The notes beneath the pieces were generated by a model. It saw only the letters and a list, made by a program, of their open reading frames with translations, made no database searches and had not been told where the DNA came from. A DNA stretch of 64,000 nt from Pseudomonas sp. S04. GTDB taxonomy: Bacteria > Pseudomonadota > Gammaproteobacteria > Pseudomonadales > Pseudomonadaceae. Where the stretch lies: assembly GCF_009834545.1 (NCBI RefSeq), contig NZ_CP019427.1, positions 4,718,001-4,782,000 on the forward strand, in the 5' to 3' direction. The position numbers and the translations under genes were made by a program. Positions 36,891 through 47,067 of the stretch are shown here, one piece after another (position 1 is the stretch's first letter; each line of letters opens with the position of its first letter).

Positions 36891-37791
36891 GGCGTTTGCC
36901 CCGCAGTTCGGAGTACAGGTACGGCACCAGGATCGCCAGGATCGCGCCGAGCATCATCATTGCGCTGGCGGAACCGATGCCCATCTGGCCACGGCTGAAA
37001 GTGAAGGAATACATGAACATCGCCGGCAGGTCGGAGGAGTACCCCGGGCCGCCCGCGGTCATGGCCGCGACCAGGTCGAAGCTCTTGATCGCGATGTGCG
37101 CGAGGATCATGAAGGCGCTGAAAAACACCGGGCGCAGGCTCGGCAGGACGATCTTCAGGTAGATGGTCGGCAGGCTTGCACCATCGACCTGAGCGGCGCG
37201 GATGATCGACTGGTCGACCCCGCGCAGACCGGCGAGGAACATCGCCATGACAAAACCCGAGGCTTGCCACACGGCGGCGATCACCAGGCAGTACACCACG
37301 CGATCCTGATCCACCAGCCAGTCCAGGCGAAAGCCTTCCCAGCCCCAGTCACGCAGCATCTTGTCCAGGCCCAGGCCCGGGTTTAGCAGCCACTTCCAAG
37401 CGGTACCGGTGACGATCATCGACAGCGCCATCGGGTACAGGTAGATGGTGCGGATGAAGCCTTCCTTGCGAATGCGCTGGTCCAGCAGCACCGCGAGGAA
37501 CACCCCCAGCACCAGGCTGATGCCGATGAACAGGCCGCCGAACAGCGCGAGGTTCTTGCTCGCCACCCACCAGCGATCGTTGTCCAGCAGGCGGGTGTAT
37601 TGCTGCAGGCCGACCCACTTGTAGCTCGGCATGAAACTGGAATTGGTGAAGGACAGAACGAATGTCCAGATGATGTAACCGTAGAAGCCGACCAGAACGA
37701 TCAGCATGCTGGGCGCCAAAACCAGTTTGGGCAGCCAGCGCTGCAGTGCATCGAACGGTGAGGCTTTGCTGAAAACCGCCACAGAGCTCAT
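36883..37791 (-). CDS. gtsB: Glucose ABC transporter permease GtsB
   Basis: 302 residues, six to seven helices of the MalF class, with the coupling loop as VDQSIIRAAQVDGASLPTIYL. ATG 37791 begins the canonical protein. A 31-residue longer frame to 37884 would be encoded by the REP repeat and is rejected. The distance from gtsA (159 bases) is wide because of that REP pair. Confidence 0.94.
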   Translation of the reverse strand: MSSVAVFSKASPFDALQRWLPKLVLAPSMLIVLVGFYGYIIWTFVLSFTNSSFMPSYKWVGLQQYTRLLDNDRWWVASKNLALFGGLFIGISLVLGVFLAVLLDQRIRKEGFIRTIYLYPMALSMIVTGTAWKWLLNPGLGLDKMLRDWGWEGFRLDWLVDQDRVVYCLVIAAVWQASGFVMAMFLAGLRGVDQSIIRAAQVDGASLPTIYLKIVLPSLRPVFFSAFMILAHIAIKSFDLVAAMTAGGPGYSSDLPAMFMYSFTFSRGQMGIGSASAMMMLGAILAILVPYLYSELRGKRHE

Positions 37792-37840
37792 CGGGATTAT
37801 CCAAGTGAAAGGAGTAAGAGTCGGAGTCGAGGAGAACCCT

Positions 37841-37930
37841 TGTGGGAGCGGGCTTGCCCGCGATAGCGATGCAACAGTCGACACTGCTGTTGAATGTCAG
37901 TCAGCTATCGCGGGCAAGCCCGCTCCCACA
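37841..37930. repeat. Paired inverted REP elements between gtsA and gtsB
   Basis: TGTGGGAGCGGGCTTGCCCG at 37841 onward and its inverted copy ending 37930 can fold into one long stem of more than 20 bp with about 45 bases between. It lies inside the operon, just after the gene for the abundant binding protein. Confidence 0.9.
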
Positions 37931-37950
37931 GGGTTACTCAGGGTCCAGGA

Positions 37951-39243
37951 TTACTGCGCGGCTTTGACCGCCGAGGCCAACTGGGCGCTGGCCTTGGCCG
38001 GGTCGGCGTCCTTGTCGTTCATGAAGTTGGTGACGACGTCGAAGATCGCCCCCTGCACCGCCAGCGAAGTGGCCATGTTGTGGGCCATGCTCGGTTGCAG
38101 GCCGCCGGACTTGTCGTCCGCCAGGAAGTCCTTGGCCGAGGCCTGGGCACAGGAATCGAAGCCCAGCGCGCTCATGTCGTTGAGCATGTCGGTGCGCACC
38201 GGGATCGAGCCCTTGTTGATGCTGAAGACCTTCTGGAAGTCCTTGCCCAGCGCGACCTTGGCCAGGTCCTGCTGTGCGGCGATGTCACCCTTGCGATCGG
38301 CTTTCAACTTGAACACCGCCAGGGAGTCGATGTTGTAGGTGAAGGCGTTTTCAGTGCCTGGGAACGGCACGCACTGGTAATCCTTGCCGGCGACTTTGTT
38401 CGCCGCGGTCCACTCGCTCTTGGCCCAGTCACCCATCATCTGCATGCCAGCCTTGCCGTTGATCACGTCGGCGGCAGCGATGTTCCAGTCACGGCCCGCG
38501 CGGTTGGGGTCCATGTAGCCGATGAGTTTTTTCAGCACGGTGAAGGACTTGACCATCTCGGGGCCGGAGAGGGTTTTCTGGTCCAGGTCGACCAGGGCTT
38601 TCTTGTAGCCTTCAGCGCCCATGACCGAGAGCACCACGTCCTCGAACACGGTGCTGTCCTGCCAAGGTTGGCCGCCGTGGGCCAGGGCAATGAAGCCGGC
38701 CGCCTTGAGCTTGTCGGCAGCGACGTAGAATTCTTCGAGGGTGGTCGGGGCCTTGTCGATCCCGGCTTTCTTGAACACTTCCGGGTTGATCCACAGCCAG
38801 TTGACGCGGTGGATGTTCACCGGTACTGCGACGTAGTCACCTTCGTATTTGACGGTGTCAGAGACTTTTTTCGACAGCAGGCCGTCCCAGTTTTCCGCCT
38901 TGGCTACCTCGGTCAGCGCGTCGGTGCTGAGCAGGCCGGTGCTGCCCCACTCCTGGATATCCGGGCCCTTGATCTGGGCCACGCCCGGTGGGTTGCCGGC
39001 CACGGCGCGGCTCTTGAGTACGGTCATGGCCGTTGCGCCACCGCCGCCTGCCACCGCACCGTCCTTCCAGGTAAAGCCGTCTTTTTCAACCTGGGCCTTG
39101 AGTACGTCGACCGCTGCTTTTTCACCACCCGAGGTCCACCAGTGCACAACCTCCACGGAACCTTTGGGGTCGGCGGCCAGGGCGCTGAGGGGGAACATGG
39201 AGGCGAGGGAAATGACTGTGGCGAGGCGAGAAATCGCATTCAT
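37951..39243 (-). CDS. gtsA: Glucose ABC transporter periplasmic binding protein GtsA
   Basis: 430 residues. The signal peptide (1-23, cleavage after SALA) leads to a family 1 solute-binding domain: [19 protein letters not shown], and [12 protein letters not shown] and [10 protein letters not shown] later. It captures glucose in the periplasm for GtsBCD. It is first in gtsABCD-oprB. The leader has AACAACAAGAAAGG, an A-rich Hfq/Crc motif next to the ribosome site. Confidence 0.95.
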   Translation of the reverse strand: MNAISRLATVISLASMFPLSALAADPKGSVEVVHWWTSGGEKAAVDVLKAQVEKDGFTWKDGAVAGGGGATAMTVLKSRAVAGNPPGVAQIKGPDIQEWGSTGLLSTDALTEVAKAENWDGLLSKKVSDTVKYEGDYVAVPVNIHRVNWLWINPEVFKKAGIDKAPTTLEEFYVAADKLKAAGFIALAHGGQPWQDSTVFEDVVLSVMGAEGYKKALVDLDQKTLSGPEMVKSFTVLKKLIGYMDPNRAGRDWNIAAADVINGKAGMQMMGDWAKSEWTAANKVAGKDYQCVPFPGTENAFTYNIDSLAVFKLKADRKGDIAAQQDLAKVALGKDFQKVFSINKGSIPVRTDMLNDMSALGFDSCAQASAKDFLADDKSGGLQPSMAHNMATSLAVQGAIFDVVTNFMNDKDADPAKASAQLASAVKAAQ

Positions 39244-39255
39244 CTGAAGTACCTT

Positions 39256-39266
39256 TCTTGTTGTTA
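39256..39266 (-). promoter_or_regulatory. Hfq/Crc-type A-rich motif before gtsA
   Basis: Minus strand TAACAACAAGA followed by AAGG. An AAnAAnAA repeat touching the Shine-Dalgarno of gtsA. Confidence 0.65.
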
Positions 39267-39359
39267 TGCATGCAAGTCTGGTGCTTGCGCTGCAAACGAG
39301 TTTAAACAGGCTGGGATCCGCCGCAGGTAACGAAGCGACGGCGAAATGTCACCGCATGG

Positions 39360-40586
39360 TTACATAACCCGTGACCCAGAGCCCTGCGCCAACGCCGTGG
39401 CCATGCTCGGGGCCAACGGCAGCCGCGGAATCAGCACCGCCTGCCAGGCGTGATAGAGGTCCGGCTTGCCACCCCAGATCTGCGCACTCGGGCGATTGTC
39501 GGCGTCCAGTTCATGGTGCCAACTGCCATGGACGAGGTCGATCAGGTACTGCTCGCTGTACTCCCAAAGCCGCCGATACCAGGTTTCGTATTGGCCCTCG
39601 CCGGTGCGCTGGAGCAAGGCACTGGCCGCCGCGCTCGCTTCGCAGTGCACCCAATGCAAACGCTGACGCACCACTGGGCGACGGTCCCAGTCGAGGGTGT
39701 AGACCATGCCCGGCGCACCATCGACCTGCCAGGCGTGCTGGCAGTTGTTGGCGAACAGCTGCTGCGCATCGCGCAGCAGCCAGCCGGGGGTGAGCATGCC
39801 GGCCTGGACCCGCGCCGCCTCCAGGTGCAACAGCAGCCGCGCCCATTCAAACCCGTGGCCCGGGGTGGTGCCAAAGGGGCGGAAACCATCGGCCGGATTG
39901 GCCTGATTGTAGGCGTGCAGCGGCTGCCACTGACGGTCGAAATGCTCGACCACCAGGTACTGATTGGCGGCGCCGTGGCCGTGGATCAGTCGCTCGGCAA
40001 TGCGCAAGGCGCGGTTCAGCCAGCGGCTGTCCTGGGTGACGTCAGCCAGGGCGAGAAAGGCTTCGGTGGCGTGCATGTTGCTGTTCGCGCCGCGATAGGC
40101 TTCCTCGACGCTCCAGTCGCGATTGAACGACTCGCGTATCGCGCCCTCCTCCTCGCACCAGAAATGCCGGTCGATGATCTCGATCGCATCGTCAAGCAAC
40201 GCCTGGGCACCAGGGCGCCGAGCGACCCGCGCGGAACTCGCGGCCAATGCCACGAACGCATGCAGGTAAGCGGCTTTACCGGTATTGCCGTCGCGGTGCT
40301 CGGGCGAGGCGAACCAGCCGCCGTGTTCGGCGTCACGCAGCGGCCCAGTGAGGGCCTGGATACCGTGATCCACCAGCTCGGCAAACCCTGGCAAGCCCTG
40401 GATATGGGCCAGGGCGAAGCTGTGGGTCATGCGCGCGGTGTTCATGGTTTCAGCTTGCGCGTCCGGCGGTAGGTGGCCGCGCTGGTCGAGATTGCCGAAA
40501 CCTGTGGGCAGCCTGGAAGCCTTGGCGAACGCCAACAGGCGCAAGCCCTCGGCAGCCAGCCATTGTTGGTGGGCAGGTGAGTGCAT
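39360..40586 (-). CDS. AGE-family epimerase/isomerase (mannose isomerase-like)
   Basis: 408 residues, an (alpha/alpha)6 barrel. MNTARMTHSFALAHIQGLPG, EHGGWFAS, EAYRGANSNMHATEAFLALAD and TPGHGFEWARLLLH contain the His/Glu residues of N-acylglucosamine-2-epimerase and YihS/mannose-isomerase enzymes. It likely interconverts mannose and fructose or similar sugars. It is 116 bases upstream of gtsA on the same strand and has its own A-rich leader motif, suggesting shared catabolite control. Confidence 0.87.
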   Translation of the reverse strand: MHSPAHQQWLAAEGLRLLAFAKASRLPTGFGNLDQRGHLPPDAQAETMNTARMTHSFALAHIQGLPGFAELVDHGIQALTGPLRDAEHGGWFASPEHRDGNTGKAAYLHAFVALAASSARVARRPGAQALLDDAIEIIDRHFWCEEEGAIRESFNRDWSVEEAYRGANSNMHATEAFLALADVTQDSRWLNRALRIAERLIHGHGAANQYLVVEHFDRQWQPLHAYNQANPADGFRPFGTTPGHGFEWARLLLHLEAARVQAGMLTPGWLLRDAQQLFANNCQHAWQVDGAPGMVYTLDWDRRPVVRQRLHWVHCEASAAASALLQRTGEGQYETWYRRLWEYSEQYLIDLVHGSWHHELDADNRPSAQIWGGKPDLYHAWQAVLIPRLPLAPSMATALAQGSGSRVM

Positions 40587-40594
40587 GGTGGACC

Positions 40595-40608
40595 TTTTTT
40601 TGTTGTTA
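40595..40608 (-). promoter_or_regulatory. Hfq/Crc-type A-rich motif before the AGE epimerase gene
   Basis: Minus strand TAACAACAAAAAAA, directly followed by the GG of the ribosome site. Confidence 0.55.
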
Positions 40609-40699
40609 TGACTGCCAGCAGTCTAAACAACAGGTCGTGGCGGCCAGGTAACGAAGGCGCCGAGTTATGTCACCAGGCTGTGACATTGGCTTCGGGTGC

Positions 40700-40769
40700 C
40701 ATCGCAGGCAAGCCCGCTCCCACAGGAAATCCACCATCCGTCCCTGTGGGAGCGGGCTTGCCCGCGATC
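40700..40769. repeat. Paired inverted REP elements between gltS and the AGE gene
   Basis: ATCGCAGGCAAGCCCGCTCC (from 40700) and GTGGGAGCGGGCTTGCCCGC (to 40769) are inverted copies about 22 bases apart. They follow the AGE gene promoter and the gltS stop. Confidence 0.88.
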
Positions 40770-40789
40770 AACGATTACGCGGTCCCTGA

Positions 40790-42259
40790 TTAATCCACAC
40801 TGCGCGGCAACTGCAACGTCACCCGCAACCCACCCTCGCGCAAATTCTGCAAACTCACTTCGCCGCCATGGCTATGGGCGATGTTGCGCGCAATCCCCAA
40901 TCCCAGGCCATACCCCTGCTGCTTCCCGGCCAGGCGAAAGTGTGGCTCGAACACTTGCTCCAGGCGCTGCTCCGGCACACCCGGGCCCTCGTCGTCGACA
41001 TGCAGGATAAACGCGCTGTCATCGTCATCGATGTGCAGGTGGGCGGTCTGTCCGTACTTCAGCGCATTGTCGATCAGGTTGCCGATGCAGCGCTTGAGCG
41101 CCAGCGGTTTGCCCGGATACGCCGTGAGCGCCCGCCCCTGCTGGGTCACGCGGCCGTTGCCGTTGGGCGCCAGGTAAGGTTCGACCAGGCATTCGAGCAC
41201 GTGATTGAGGTCCACCGGCTCGATGTTCTCGTGAATGTCGGTGTCCTTGACGCATTGCAGCGCGCCCTTGACCAGCAGCTCCAGCTCGTCCAGGTCGCGG
41301 CCGAACTTGGCCTGCAACTGCTCGTCGTCCAGCAGTTCGACCCGCAGCCGCAAGCGCGTGATCGGCGTACGCAGGTCATGGGAAATCGCGCTGAACAACT
41401 GGCTGCGCTCGGTCAGGTAGCGGCTGATGCGTTCGCGCATCGCATTGAATGCACGGCCCACTTCGACCACTTCGCTGCCGCCGCCCTCGGCCACCGGCAG
41501 CACGTCGGCGCCCAGGGACATGTCCCGCGCTGCCCGCGCCAGGCGCTTGAGCGGCCGGCTTTGCCAGTGCACCAGCAGCCCGATGAACAGCAGCAGGAAG
41601 CCGCTGGTGAGGACGATGAACCACACCTGCTGCGACGGCAGGCCCTGTTCTTCAAGGCTGGTGTAGGGCTCGGGCAACAGGGAGGCGATGTACAGCCACT
41701 CGCCCTTGGCCAGTTTGATCTGGGTCACCAGCACCGGCGGGTTGACCGGCTCCAGCGTCAGCGCGTAGTGCGCCCAGGAGCGCGGCAATTCATCGAGCTT
41801 CAAGCCGCCATTGAAGATCCGCAGATCATCCGGGCTGACAAACTGCACGGAAATATCGGTGTCGGCCCCCAGCGAAGTGCGCAGCACCTCGTCCACCGCG
41901 GCCAGCACCGCCTGCTTGCGCGGGGTAGCGGGCAGCAGTTGCATGTCCAGGGGTTTGTCGTTGAGGGTCACTACAAATCGGGTGCCGCCCATGCTGCGTA
42001 ATTGGTCCAGCACCAGCGGCCGATAGGCCACCGGCAACGAGCGGAAGTAACTGACGCTGGCGTTCATTGAATGGGCCAGGCTGCGGGCGGCGGTCACCAA
42101 CCCTTCGAGCTGGGTGGCGCGCAACTGCGAGACCCAGATCACGCTCGACAGGGCTTGGGCGAACAGTACCGCCAGCAACGTCAGCAGCAGCATCCGCCCC
42201 AGCAGCGAGCGCGGCACCGGGACCTTGCGCAGCAGCCGGGCGAAGAACTCAGTGACCAT
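40790..42259 (-). CDS. gltS: Sensor histidine kinase GltS/GtrS of glucose uptake
   Basis: 489 residues: membrane helices at about 20-45 and 212-232 flank a periplasmic sensor domain, then HAMP, HisKA with H294 in SAISHDLRTPITRL, and a HATPase domain (DNALKYG; DDEGPGVPEQRL; GYGLGLGIARNIAHSHGG). In P. aeruginosa GtrS binds 2-ketogluconate or 6-phosphogluconate and, with GltR, controls glucose transport genes. It overlaps gltR by 11 bases. Confidence 0.92.
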   Translation of the reverse strand: MVTEFFARLLRKVPVPRSLLGRMLLLTLLAVLFAQALSSVIWVSQLRATQLEGLVTAARSLAHSMNASVSYFRSLPVAYRPLVLDQLRSMGGTRFVVTLNDKPLDMQLLPATPRKQAVLAAVDEVLRTSLGADTDISVQFVSPDDLRIFNGGLKLDELPRSWAHYALTLEPVNPPVLVTQIKLAKGEWLYIASLLPEPYTSLEEQGLPSQQVWFIVLTSGFLLLFIGLLVHWQSRPLKRLARAARDMSLGADVLPVAEGGGSEVVEVGRAFNAMRERISRYLTERSQLFSAISHDLRTPITRLRLRVELLDDEQLQAKFGRDLDELELLVKGALQCVKDTDIHENIEPVDLNHVLECLVEPYLAPNGNGRVTQQGRALTAYPGKPLALKRCIGNLIDNALKYGQTAHLHIDDDDSAFILHVDDEGPGVPEQRLEQVFEPHFRLAGKQQGYGLGLGIARNIAHSHGGEVSLQNLREGGLRVTLQLPRSVD

Positions 42260-42980
42260 TGCTGGCGACCACGCTGGCCGCCAGTTGGTAACCGCTGCCG
42301 CGCACGGTGCGGATCAGCCGTGGCGGCTTTTCGGTGTCGCGCAGGCGCTGGCGCAAGCGGCTGACCGCCATGTCGACAATCCGGTCCAGGGGCATCAGGT
42401 CGCGGCCCCGGGTGGCGTTGCCGATGGTGTCGCGGTCGAGGATGGCCTGGGGGTTATCGAGGAACAGTTTCAGCAAGGCAAAATCGGCGCCGGAGAGAAT
42501 CACCTCCTCGCCGTCGGTGTGAAACAGCCGGTGGCTGACCATGTCCAGCCGCCACTCGTCGAAAGCCAGCACTTCGCCGCCCGAACGCTCCTGGCCGAAC
42601 TGGGCCCGGCGCAGCAGGGCCTTGATCCGAGCCTGCAATTCACGGGGACTGAAGGGTTTGCCCAGGTAGTCGTCGGCGCCCAGTTCCAGGCCAATGACCC
42701 GGTCGGCCTCGTCGGAACTGGCGGTGAGCATGATGATCGGCACATGGGCCTGGCGTGGGTGCTGGCGCACCCAGCGACACAGGCTGAAGCCGTCTTCGTC
42801 GGGCAGCATCACGTCGAGGATCACCAGGTCGCAAGGCGCGTCGTTCAGCGCCTGGCGAAACCCCGCGCCATCAGGCGTGGTACGCACCTGAAAGCCGGCA
42901 CGACTGAGGTACGTGTCCAGCAACTCGCGTATTTCCTGATCGTCATCGACCAACAAAATCGACTTGTTGACTGAGCTCAC
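42249..42980 (-). CDS. gltR: Response regulator GltR of glucose uptake
   Basis: 243 residues, OmpR class: receiver with phospho-acceptor D56 (DLVILDVMLP), conserved KPF, and a winged-helix DNA-binding domain (IVDMAVSRLRQRLRDTE; RTVRGSGYQL). It regulates oprB and gts genes in Pseudomonas. Begins with GTG at 42980 behind AAGGAAA. The A-rich run TAACAATAAGG just upstream is a likely Hfq/Crc site. Lies between glk and gltS in the edd-glk-gltRS operon. Confidence 0.93.
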   Translation of the reverse strand: MSSVNKSILLVDDDQEIRELLDTYLSRAGFQVRTTPDGAGFRQALNDAPCDLVILDVMLPDEDGFSLCRWVRQHPRQAHVPIIMLTASSDEADRVIGLELGADDYLGKPFSPRELQARIKALLRRAQFGQERSGGEVLAFDEWRLDMVSHRLFHTDGEEVILSGADFALLKLFLDNPQAILDRDTIGNATRGRDLMPLDRIVDMAVSRLRQRLRDTEKPPRLIRTVRGSGYQLAASVVASNGH

Positions 42981-42987
42981 GGGCGGT

Positions 42988-43000
42988 TTCCTTATTGTTA
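42988..43000 (-). promoter_or_regulatory. Hfq/Crc-type A-rich motif before gltR
   Basis: Minus strand TAACAATAAGGAA overlapping the AAGGA ribosome site. Confidence 0.55.
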
Positions 43001-43013
43001 TGAAGGGGGCGGA

Positions 43014-43964
43014 TTATGCTTGCTCGAGCGCCACACCCGCGCCCACCAGGCCGGAATACGGGGCTGTCACCAGCCACACCGGTATGCCCTTGAAGTAATC
43101 GCTCATGCAGCCCTTGTCGGCAAAACAACGGGCGAAGCCACTTTCCAGGAAAAAATCGGCAAACCGCGGGATCACCCCACCGACAATGTAGACCCCGCCA
43201 CGGGCACCGGTGGTCAGCACGTTGTTGCCCGCCACCCGACCCAGCCAGCAGCTGAACTGCTCAAGTACTTCGCGGGCAATCGGGTCGCCGGCCAGGCCAG
43301 CGGCGGTGATGGCTTGCGGGGTGTCGAGTGTTGGCGCGTGCCCGTCCACCGCGCAGATCGCCCGGTACAGCCGTGGCAAACCACCGCCGCTGAGCACGCT
43401 TTCTGCGCTGACATGGCCAATTTCGTTATGCAGGTGCTGCCACAACTGGGTTTCCCGCACGCTGCTCAACGGCAGGTCGACATGCCCGCCCTCACCCGGC
43501 AGGGCCGCCCAACGCCCCTGCCCCTGATCGAGCAAGGTGCCGACACCCAGGCCCGTGCCCGGGCCGATCACCACCGCCGGGCGCAGCGGCTCGGGGGTGC
43601 CGGCGCAGACCAGGCGAAACTCCCCCGGCTGCAGGCGCGTCATGCCCAGGGCCATGGCCGAGAAATCATTCACCAGCAACAGTTGCTCCAGTTGCAAGGC
43701 CTGGCAGAACGCCTTGCGACTCAGGCGCCAGTGGTTGTTGGTGAAACGAAACTCATCGCCACTGACCGGGCCGGCCACCGACAGGCAGACCGCACCGATC
43801 GCTCCGGGCGCCAGGCCCAGACCCTGGAGATAGGCACCAATGGCATCTTGCGGACAGGCAAAGTCGGCTGTCGCCAGCACCTGGACCGACTCCAGTTGCT
43901 GGTCTTTCCACAAGGCAAAACGTGCATTGGTACCGCCAATGTCACCGACCAGCGCTAGTTTCAC
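43014..43964 (-). CDS. glk: Glucokinase Glk
   Basis: 316 residues, Glk family. [15 protein letters not shown] at 4-18 is the phosphate 1 motif; [12 protein letters not shown] carries the catalytic Asp and GPGTGLGVG the phosphate 2 motif. It phosphorylates glucose at C6. Its GTG start overlaps the edd stop as GTGA, coupling the two. Confidence 0.95.
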   Translation of the reverse strand: MKLALVGDIGGTNARFALWKDQQLESVQVLATADFACPQDAIGAYLQGLGLAPGAIGAVCLSVAGPVSGDEFRFTNNHWRLSRKAFCQALQLEQLLLVNDFSAMALGMTRLQPGEFRLVCAGTPEPLRPAVVIGPGTGLGVGTLLDQGQGRWAALPGEGGHVDLPLSSVRETQLWQHLHNEIGHVSAESVLSGGGLPRLYRAICAVDGHAPTLDTPQAITAAGLAGDPIAREVLEQFSCWLGRVAGNNVLTTGARGGVYIVGGVIPRFADFFLESGFARCFADKGCMSDYFKGIPVWLVTAPYSGLVGAGVALEQA

Positions 43965-45787
43965 TTAAGGGTCTCCAGGGCAGAGGTAAAGGCGCTGGCG
44001 CCCTGCTCTGCCGAGCTGAAGGCCATGCGCATGAAACCGAACAGTTCGCGCCCGCAACCAATGCCGTTATCCAGCAGACCAGTGGCCGGGGTACGCGCGT
44101 CAAATTCAGCGGCGTCCACCAGCACTTGCAAAGTGCCTTTGACGCCATCGACGCGGATGATATCGCCCTCTTGCACGCGGGCCAAAGCGCCACCGACAAA
44201 AGCTTCAGGGCTGACGTGAATGGCCGCCGGGATTTTCCCCGACGCGCCGGACATCCGCCCGTCCGTGACCAGTGCCACTTTGAAGCCGCGATCCTGCAGC
44301 ACGCCAAGGAACGGGGTCATCTTGTGCAGTTCCGGCATGCCATTGGAACGCGGGCCCTGGAAGCGCATCACGGCAACAAAATCCTTCTCCAACAGGCCAG
44401 CCTTGAACGCATCGGCCAGGTCCTGCTGATCCTGGAACACCATGGCCGGAGCCTCGACCACCTGATGTTCCGGGGCTACCGCCGAGACTTTCATCACACC
44501 GCGCCCCAGGTTGCCTTCCATCACCCGCAGGCCGCCTTCGGCCGAGAACGCCCGGGCCACCGGCCGCAGGATGTTTTCATCGAGGCTTTCGCTCGGGCCT
44601 TCGCGCCATACCAACTGACCGTCCTCGAGGAACGGCTCCTGGGTGTAGCGGCTCAGGCCGTGGCCGGCCACGGTGTTGACGTTTTCATGCAGCAGGCCGG
44701 CCGCCAGCAGTTCACGAATCAGGAACGACATGCCGCCAGCCGCCTGGAAGTGGTTGATGTCGGCCTTGCCGTTCGGGTAGACGTGGCTCAGGGTCGGCAC
44801 CACCTCGGAGAGGTCGGCCATGTCCTGCCAGGTCAGTTGGATGCCTGCCGCCATGGCAATCGCCGGCATGTGCAGGGTGTGGTTGGTCGAGCCGCCGGTG
44901 GCGTGCAGGGCCACGATCGAGTTGACCAGCGAGCGTTCGTCGACGATTTCGCCGATCGGCATGAAGTTGCCGCTCTGCTTGGTCAGGCGCGTGATCTGGA
45001 ACGCCGCCTCGCGGGTCAGGGCATCACGCAACGGGGTGTTCGGGTTGACGAACGAAGCACCCGGCAGGTGCAGGCCCATGACTTCCATCAGCAACTGGTT
45101 GGTATTGGCAGTGCCGTAGAAGGTGCACGTGCCAGGGCTGTGGTAGGACTTCATTTCCGACTCCAGCAGCTCTTCGCGGCTGGCCTTGCCTTCGGCGTAA
45201 CGCTGGCGAACGTCGGCTTTTTCCTTGTTGGAAATCCCCGAGACCATCGGGCCGCCCGGGACGAAGATGGTCGGCAGATGACCAAAACGCAGCGAGCCCA
45301 TCATCAGGCCCGGGACGATCTTGTCGCAGATGCCCAGCATCATCGCCGCGTCGAACATGTTGTGCGACAGCGCCACGGCGGTCGACAGGGCGATCACTTC
45401 ACGGCTGGCAATCCCCAGCTCCATGCCCGGCTCGCCCTGGGTCACGCCGTCACACATTGCCGGGACACCGCCGGCGAACTGGCCGACCGAGCCGATCTCG
45501 CGCAGCGCCTGCTTGATCTGTTCCGGGTAGGTCTCGTAGGGCTGGTGCGCCGAGAGCATGTCGTTATATGACGAAACAATTGCCACGTTGGCCGCGTTCA
45601 TCATCCGCAGGCTTTGCTTGTCTTCGGTGCCACATCCGGCCACACCGTGGGCGAAGTTGGCACATTGCAGCTTGCCGCGCATCGGGCCATCACTGGCGGC
45701 GCCGCGAATCAATGCAAGGTAAGCCTCACGGGTAGCGCGGCTACGGGTGATAAGCCGTTCGGTGACCTCAAGTACGCGGGGATGCAT
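43961..45787 (-). CDS. edd: 6-phosphogluconate dehydratase Edd
   Basis: 608 residues, IlvD/Edd family with a 4Fe-4S cluster. Conserved cysteines lie in [24 protein letters not shown] and GICDKIVPG; the C-terminal half has [19 protein letters not shown]. It dehydrates 6-phosphogluconate to KDPG. First gene of edd-glk-gltR-gltS, divergent from gapA with two HexR sites between. ATG 45787 has GGAG upstream. Confidence 0.96.
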   Translation of the reverse strand: MHPRVLEVTERLITRSRATREAYLALIRGAASDGPMRGKLQCANFAHGVAGCGTEDKQSLRMMNAANVAIVSSYNDMLSAHQPYETYPEQIKQALREIGSVGQFAGGVPAMCDGVTQGEPGMELGIASREVIALSTAVALSHNMFDAAMMLGICDKIVPGLMMGSLRFGHLPTIFVPGGPMVSGISNKEKADVRQRYAEGKASREELLESEMKSYHSPGTCTFYGTANTNQLLMEVMGLHLPGASFVNPNTPLRDALTREAAFQITRLTKQSGNFMPIGEIVDERSLVNSIVALHATGGSTNHTLHMPAIAMAAGIQLTWQDMADLSEVVPTLSHVYPNGKADINHFQAAGGMSFLIRELLAAGLLHENVNTVAGHGLSRYTQEPFLEDGQLVWREGPSESLDENILRPVARAFSAEGGLRVMEGNLGRGVMKVSAVAPEHQVVEAPAMVFQDQQDLADAFKAGLLEKDFVAVMRFQGPRSNGMPELHKMTPFLGVLQDRGFKVALVTDGRMSGASGKIPAAIHVSPEAFVGGALARVQEGDIIRVDGVKGTLQVLVDAAEFDARTPATGLLDNGIGCGRELFGFMRMAFSSAEQGASAFTSALETLK

Positions 45788-45910
45788 GTGTAGAACTCCA
45801 GGCTAACGGATATGGCGACCTGTTCGTGTCTATGCTGATCAAGAGGCGTCCACGCGGGCAGCGTTTGACGGTTTTCTTGACCAATCGGACCAGTTGATTC
45901 AGGTCACTCG

Positions 45911-45925
45911 TTGTAGATAGAACAA
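45911..45925. promoter_or_regulatory. HexR operator, edd side
   Basis: TTGT-AGATAGA-ACAA matches the HexR consensus TTGT-N7/8-ACAA exactly. It lies 124 bases upstream of edd. Confidence 0.82.
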
Positions 45926-45972
45926 AATATTGCCACTAAAAAGGCTTGTTTTCTATTTTTATGCGAATAATC

Positions 45973-45987
45973 TTGTAATTCCAACAA
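45973..45987. promoter_or_regulatory. HexR operator, gapA side
   Basis: TTGT-AATTCCA-ACAA is a second exact consensus match, 25 bases upstream of gapA. The same bases carry AACAACAAAA (45983-45992), which could act as an A-rich Hfq site if transcription starts upstream. Confidence 0.8.
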
Positions 45988-46011
45988 CAAAACGACGGCG
46001 GCGCTGTTCAA

Positions 46012-47013
46012 ATGACTCTTCGAATCGCAATCAATGGTTTTGGCCGTATCGGCCGCAACGTCCTGCGGGCACTGTATACCCAAGGCTACCGTCAGGATTT
46101 GCAGATCGTCGCCATCAACGATCTGGGCGACAGTTCGATGAACGCTCACCTGCTCAAGTACGACACCGTGCACGGCACGTTTGATGCCCAGGTGGAACAC
46201 GACCAGGAGAGCCTGACGGTCAACGGCGACCGCATTGCGGTCAGCGCCATTCGCAACCCGGCCGAACTGCCATGGGCTGCAGAAAAGATCGACGTAGTGT
46301 TCGAATGCACCGGTCTGTTCACCGACCGGGCCAAAGCCGCCGCGCATATTAGCGCCGGCGCGCGCAAAGTGATCATCTCGGCACCGGCCAAGGGCGCGGA
46401 TGCCACCGTGGTCTACGGGGTCAACCACGACATCCTGCGCCAGTCACACCAGATCATCTCCAACGCCTCGTGCACCACCAACTGCCTGGCCCCGGTGGCC
46501 CAGGTGCTGCACCGCGAACTGGGCATCGAGAGTGGCCTGATGACCACCATCCATGCCTACACCAACGACCAGAACCTGACGGACGTCTACCACAGCGACC
46601 CGTACCGCGCCCGCTCCGCCACCCAGAACATGATCCCGAGCAAGACCGGCGCCGCGGAAGCGGTGGGCCTGGTGCTGCCAGAGCTGGCCGGCAAGCTGAC
46701 CGGCATGGCCGTGCGTGTGCCGGTGATCAACGTCTCCCTGGTGGACCTGACCGTGCAGCTCAAGCGCGACGCCACGGCCGATGAGGTCAACGCGCTGCTG
46801 CGCGAAGCCAGCCAGCACTCGAAAATCCTCGGCTACAACACCCTGCCCCTGGTTTCCAGCGACTTCAACCACAACCCGCTGTCGTCGATTTTCGACGCCA
46901 ACCACACCAAAGTCAGCGGCAAGCTGCTCAAGGTGCTGGCCTGGTACGACAACGAATGGGGGTTCTCCAACCGCATGCTGGATAACTGCCTGGCGCTGTG
47001 CAACGCCGAATAA
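46012..47013 (+). CDS. gapA: Glyceraldehyde-3-phosphate dehydrogenase GapA (Gap-1)
   Basis: 333 residues. NAD-binding [10 protein letters not shown] at 7-16, Asp37 in the position that favours NAD, catalytic Cys154 in NASCTTNC, and [12 protein letters not shown] near the end. It oxidises glyceraldehyde-3-P from the Entner-Doudoroff aldolase. HexR-controlled by the two sites upstream. There is no strong Shine-Dalgarno before ATG 46012. A GC hairpin separates it from mgsA. Confidence 0.95.
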   Translation: MTLRIAINGFGRIGRNVLRALYTQGYRQDLQIVAINDLGDSSMNAHLLKYDTVHGTFDAQVEHDQESLTVNGDRIAVSAIRNPAELPWAAEKIDVVFECTGLFTDRAKAAAHISAGARKVIISAPAKGADATVVYGVNHDILRQSHQIISNASCTTNCLAPVAQVLHRELGIESGLMTTIHAYTNDQNLTDVYHSDPYRARSATQNMIPSKTGAAEAVGLVLPELAGKLTGMAVRVPVINVSLVDLTVQLKRDATADEVNALLREASQHSKILGYNTLPLVSSDFNHNPLSSIFDANHTKVSGKLLKVLAWYDNEWGFSNRMLDNCLALCNAE

Positions 47014-47020
47014 GCAATGC

Positions 47021-47043
47021 GGGAGCTGCCACCGGCAGCTCCC
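47021..47043 (+). terminator. Stable hairpin between gapA and mgsA (attenuator-like)
   Basis: GGGAGCTGCC/GGCAGCTCCC, a perfect 10-bp stem with a three-base loop eight bases after the gapA stop. It is followed by CTCTGGTTTTGTT, a weak U-tract, so it may terminate partly or protect the gapA transcript. Confidence 0.6.
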
Positions 47044-47067
47044 CTCTGGTTTTGTTGGAGCCCCCCG

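Noticed and set aside
37792..37884. N-terminal extension of GtsB
   Set aside because: The extra residues are encoded by REP sequence and absent from the permease family; ATG 37791 gives the normal start.
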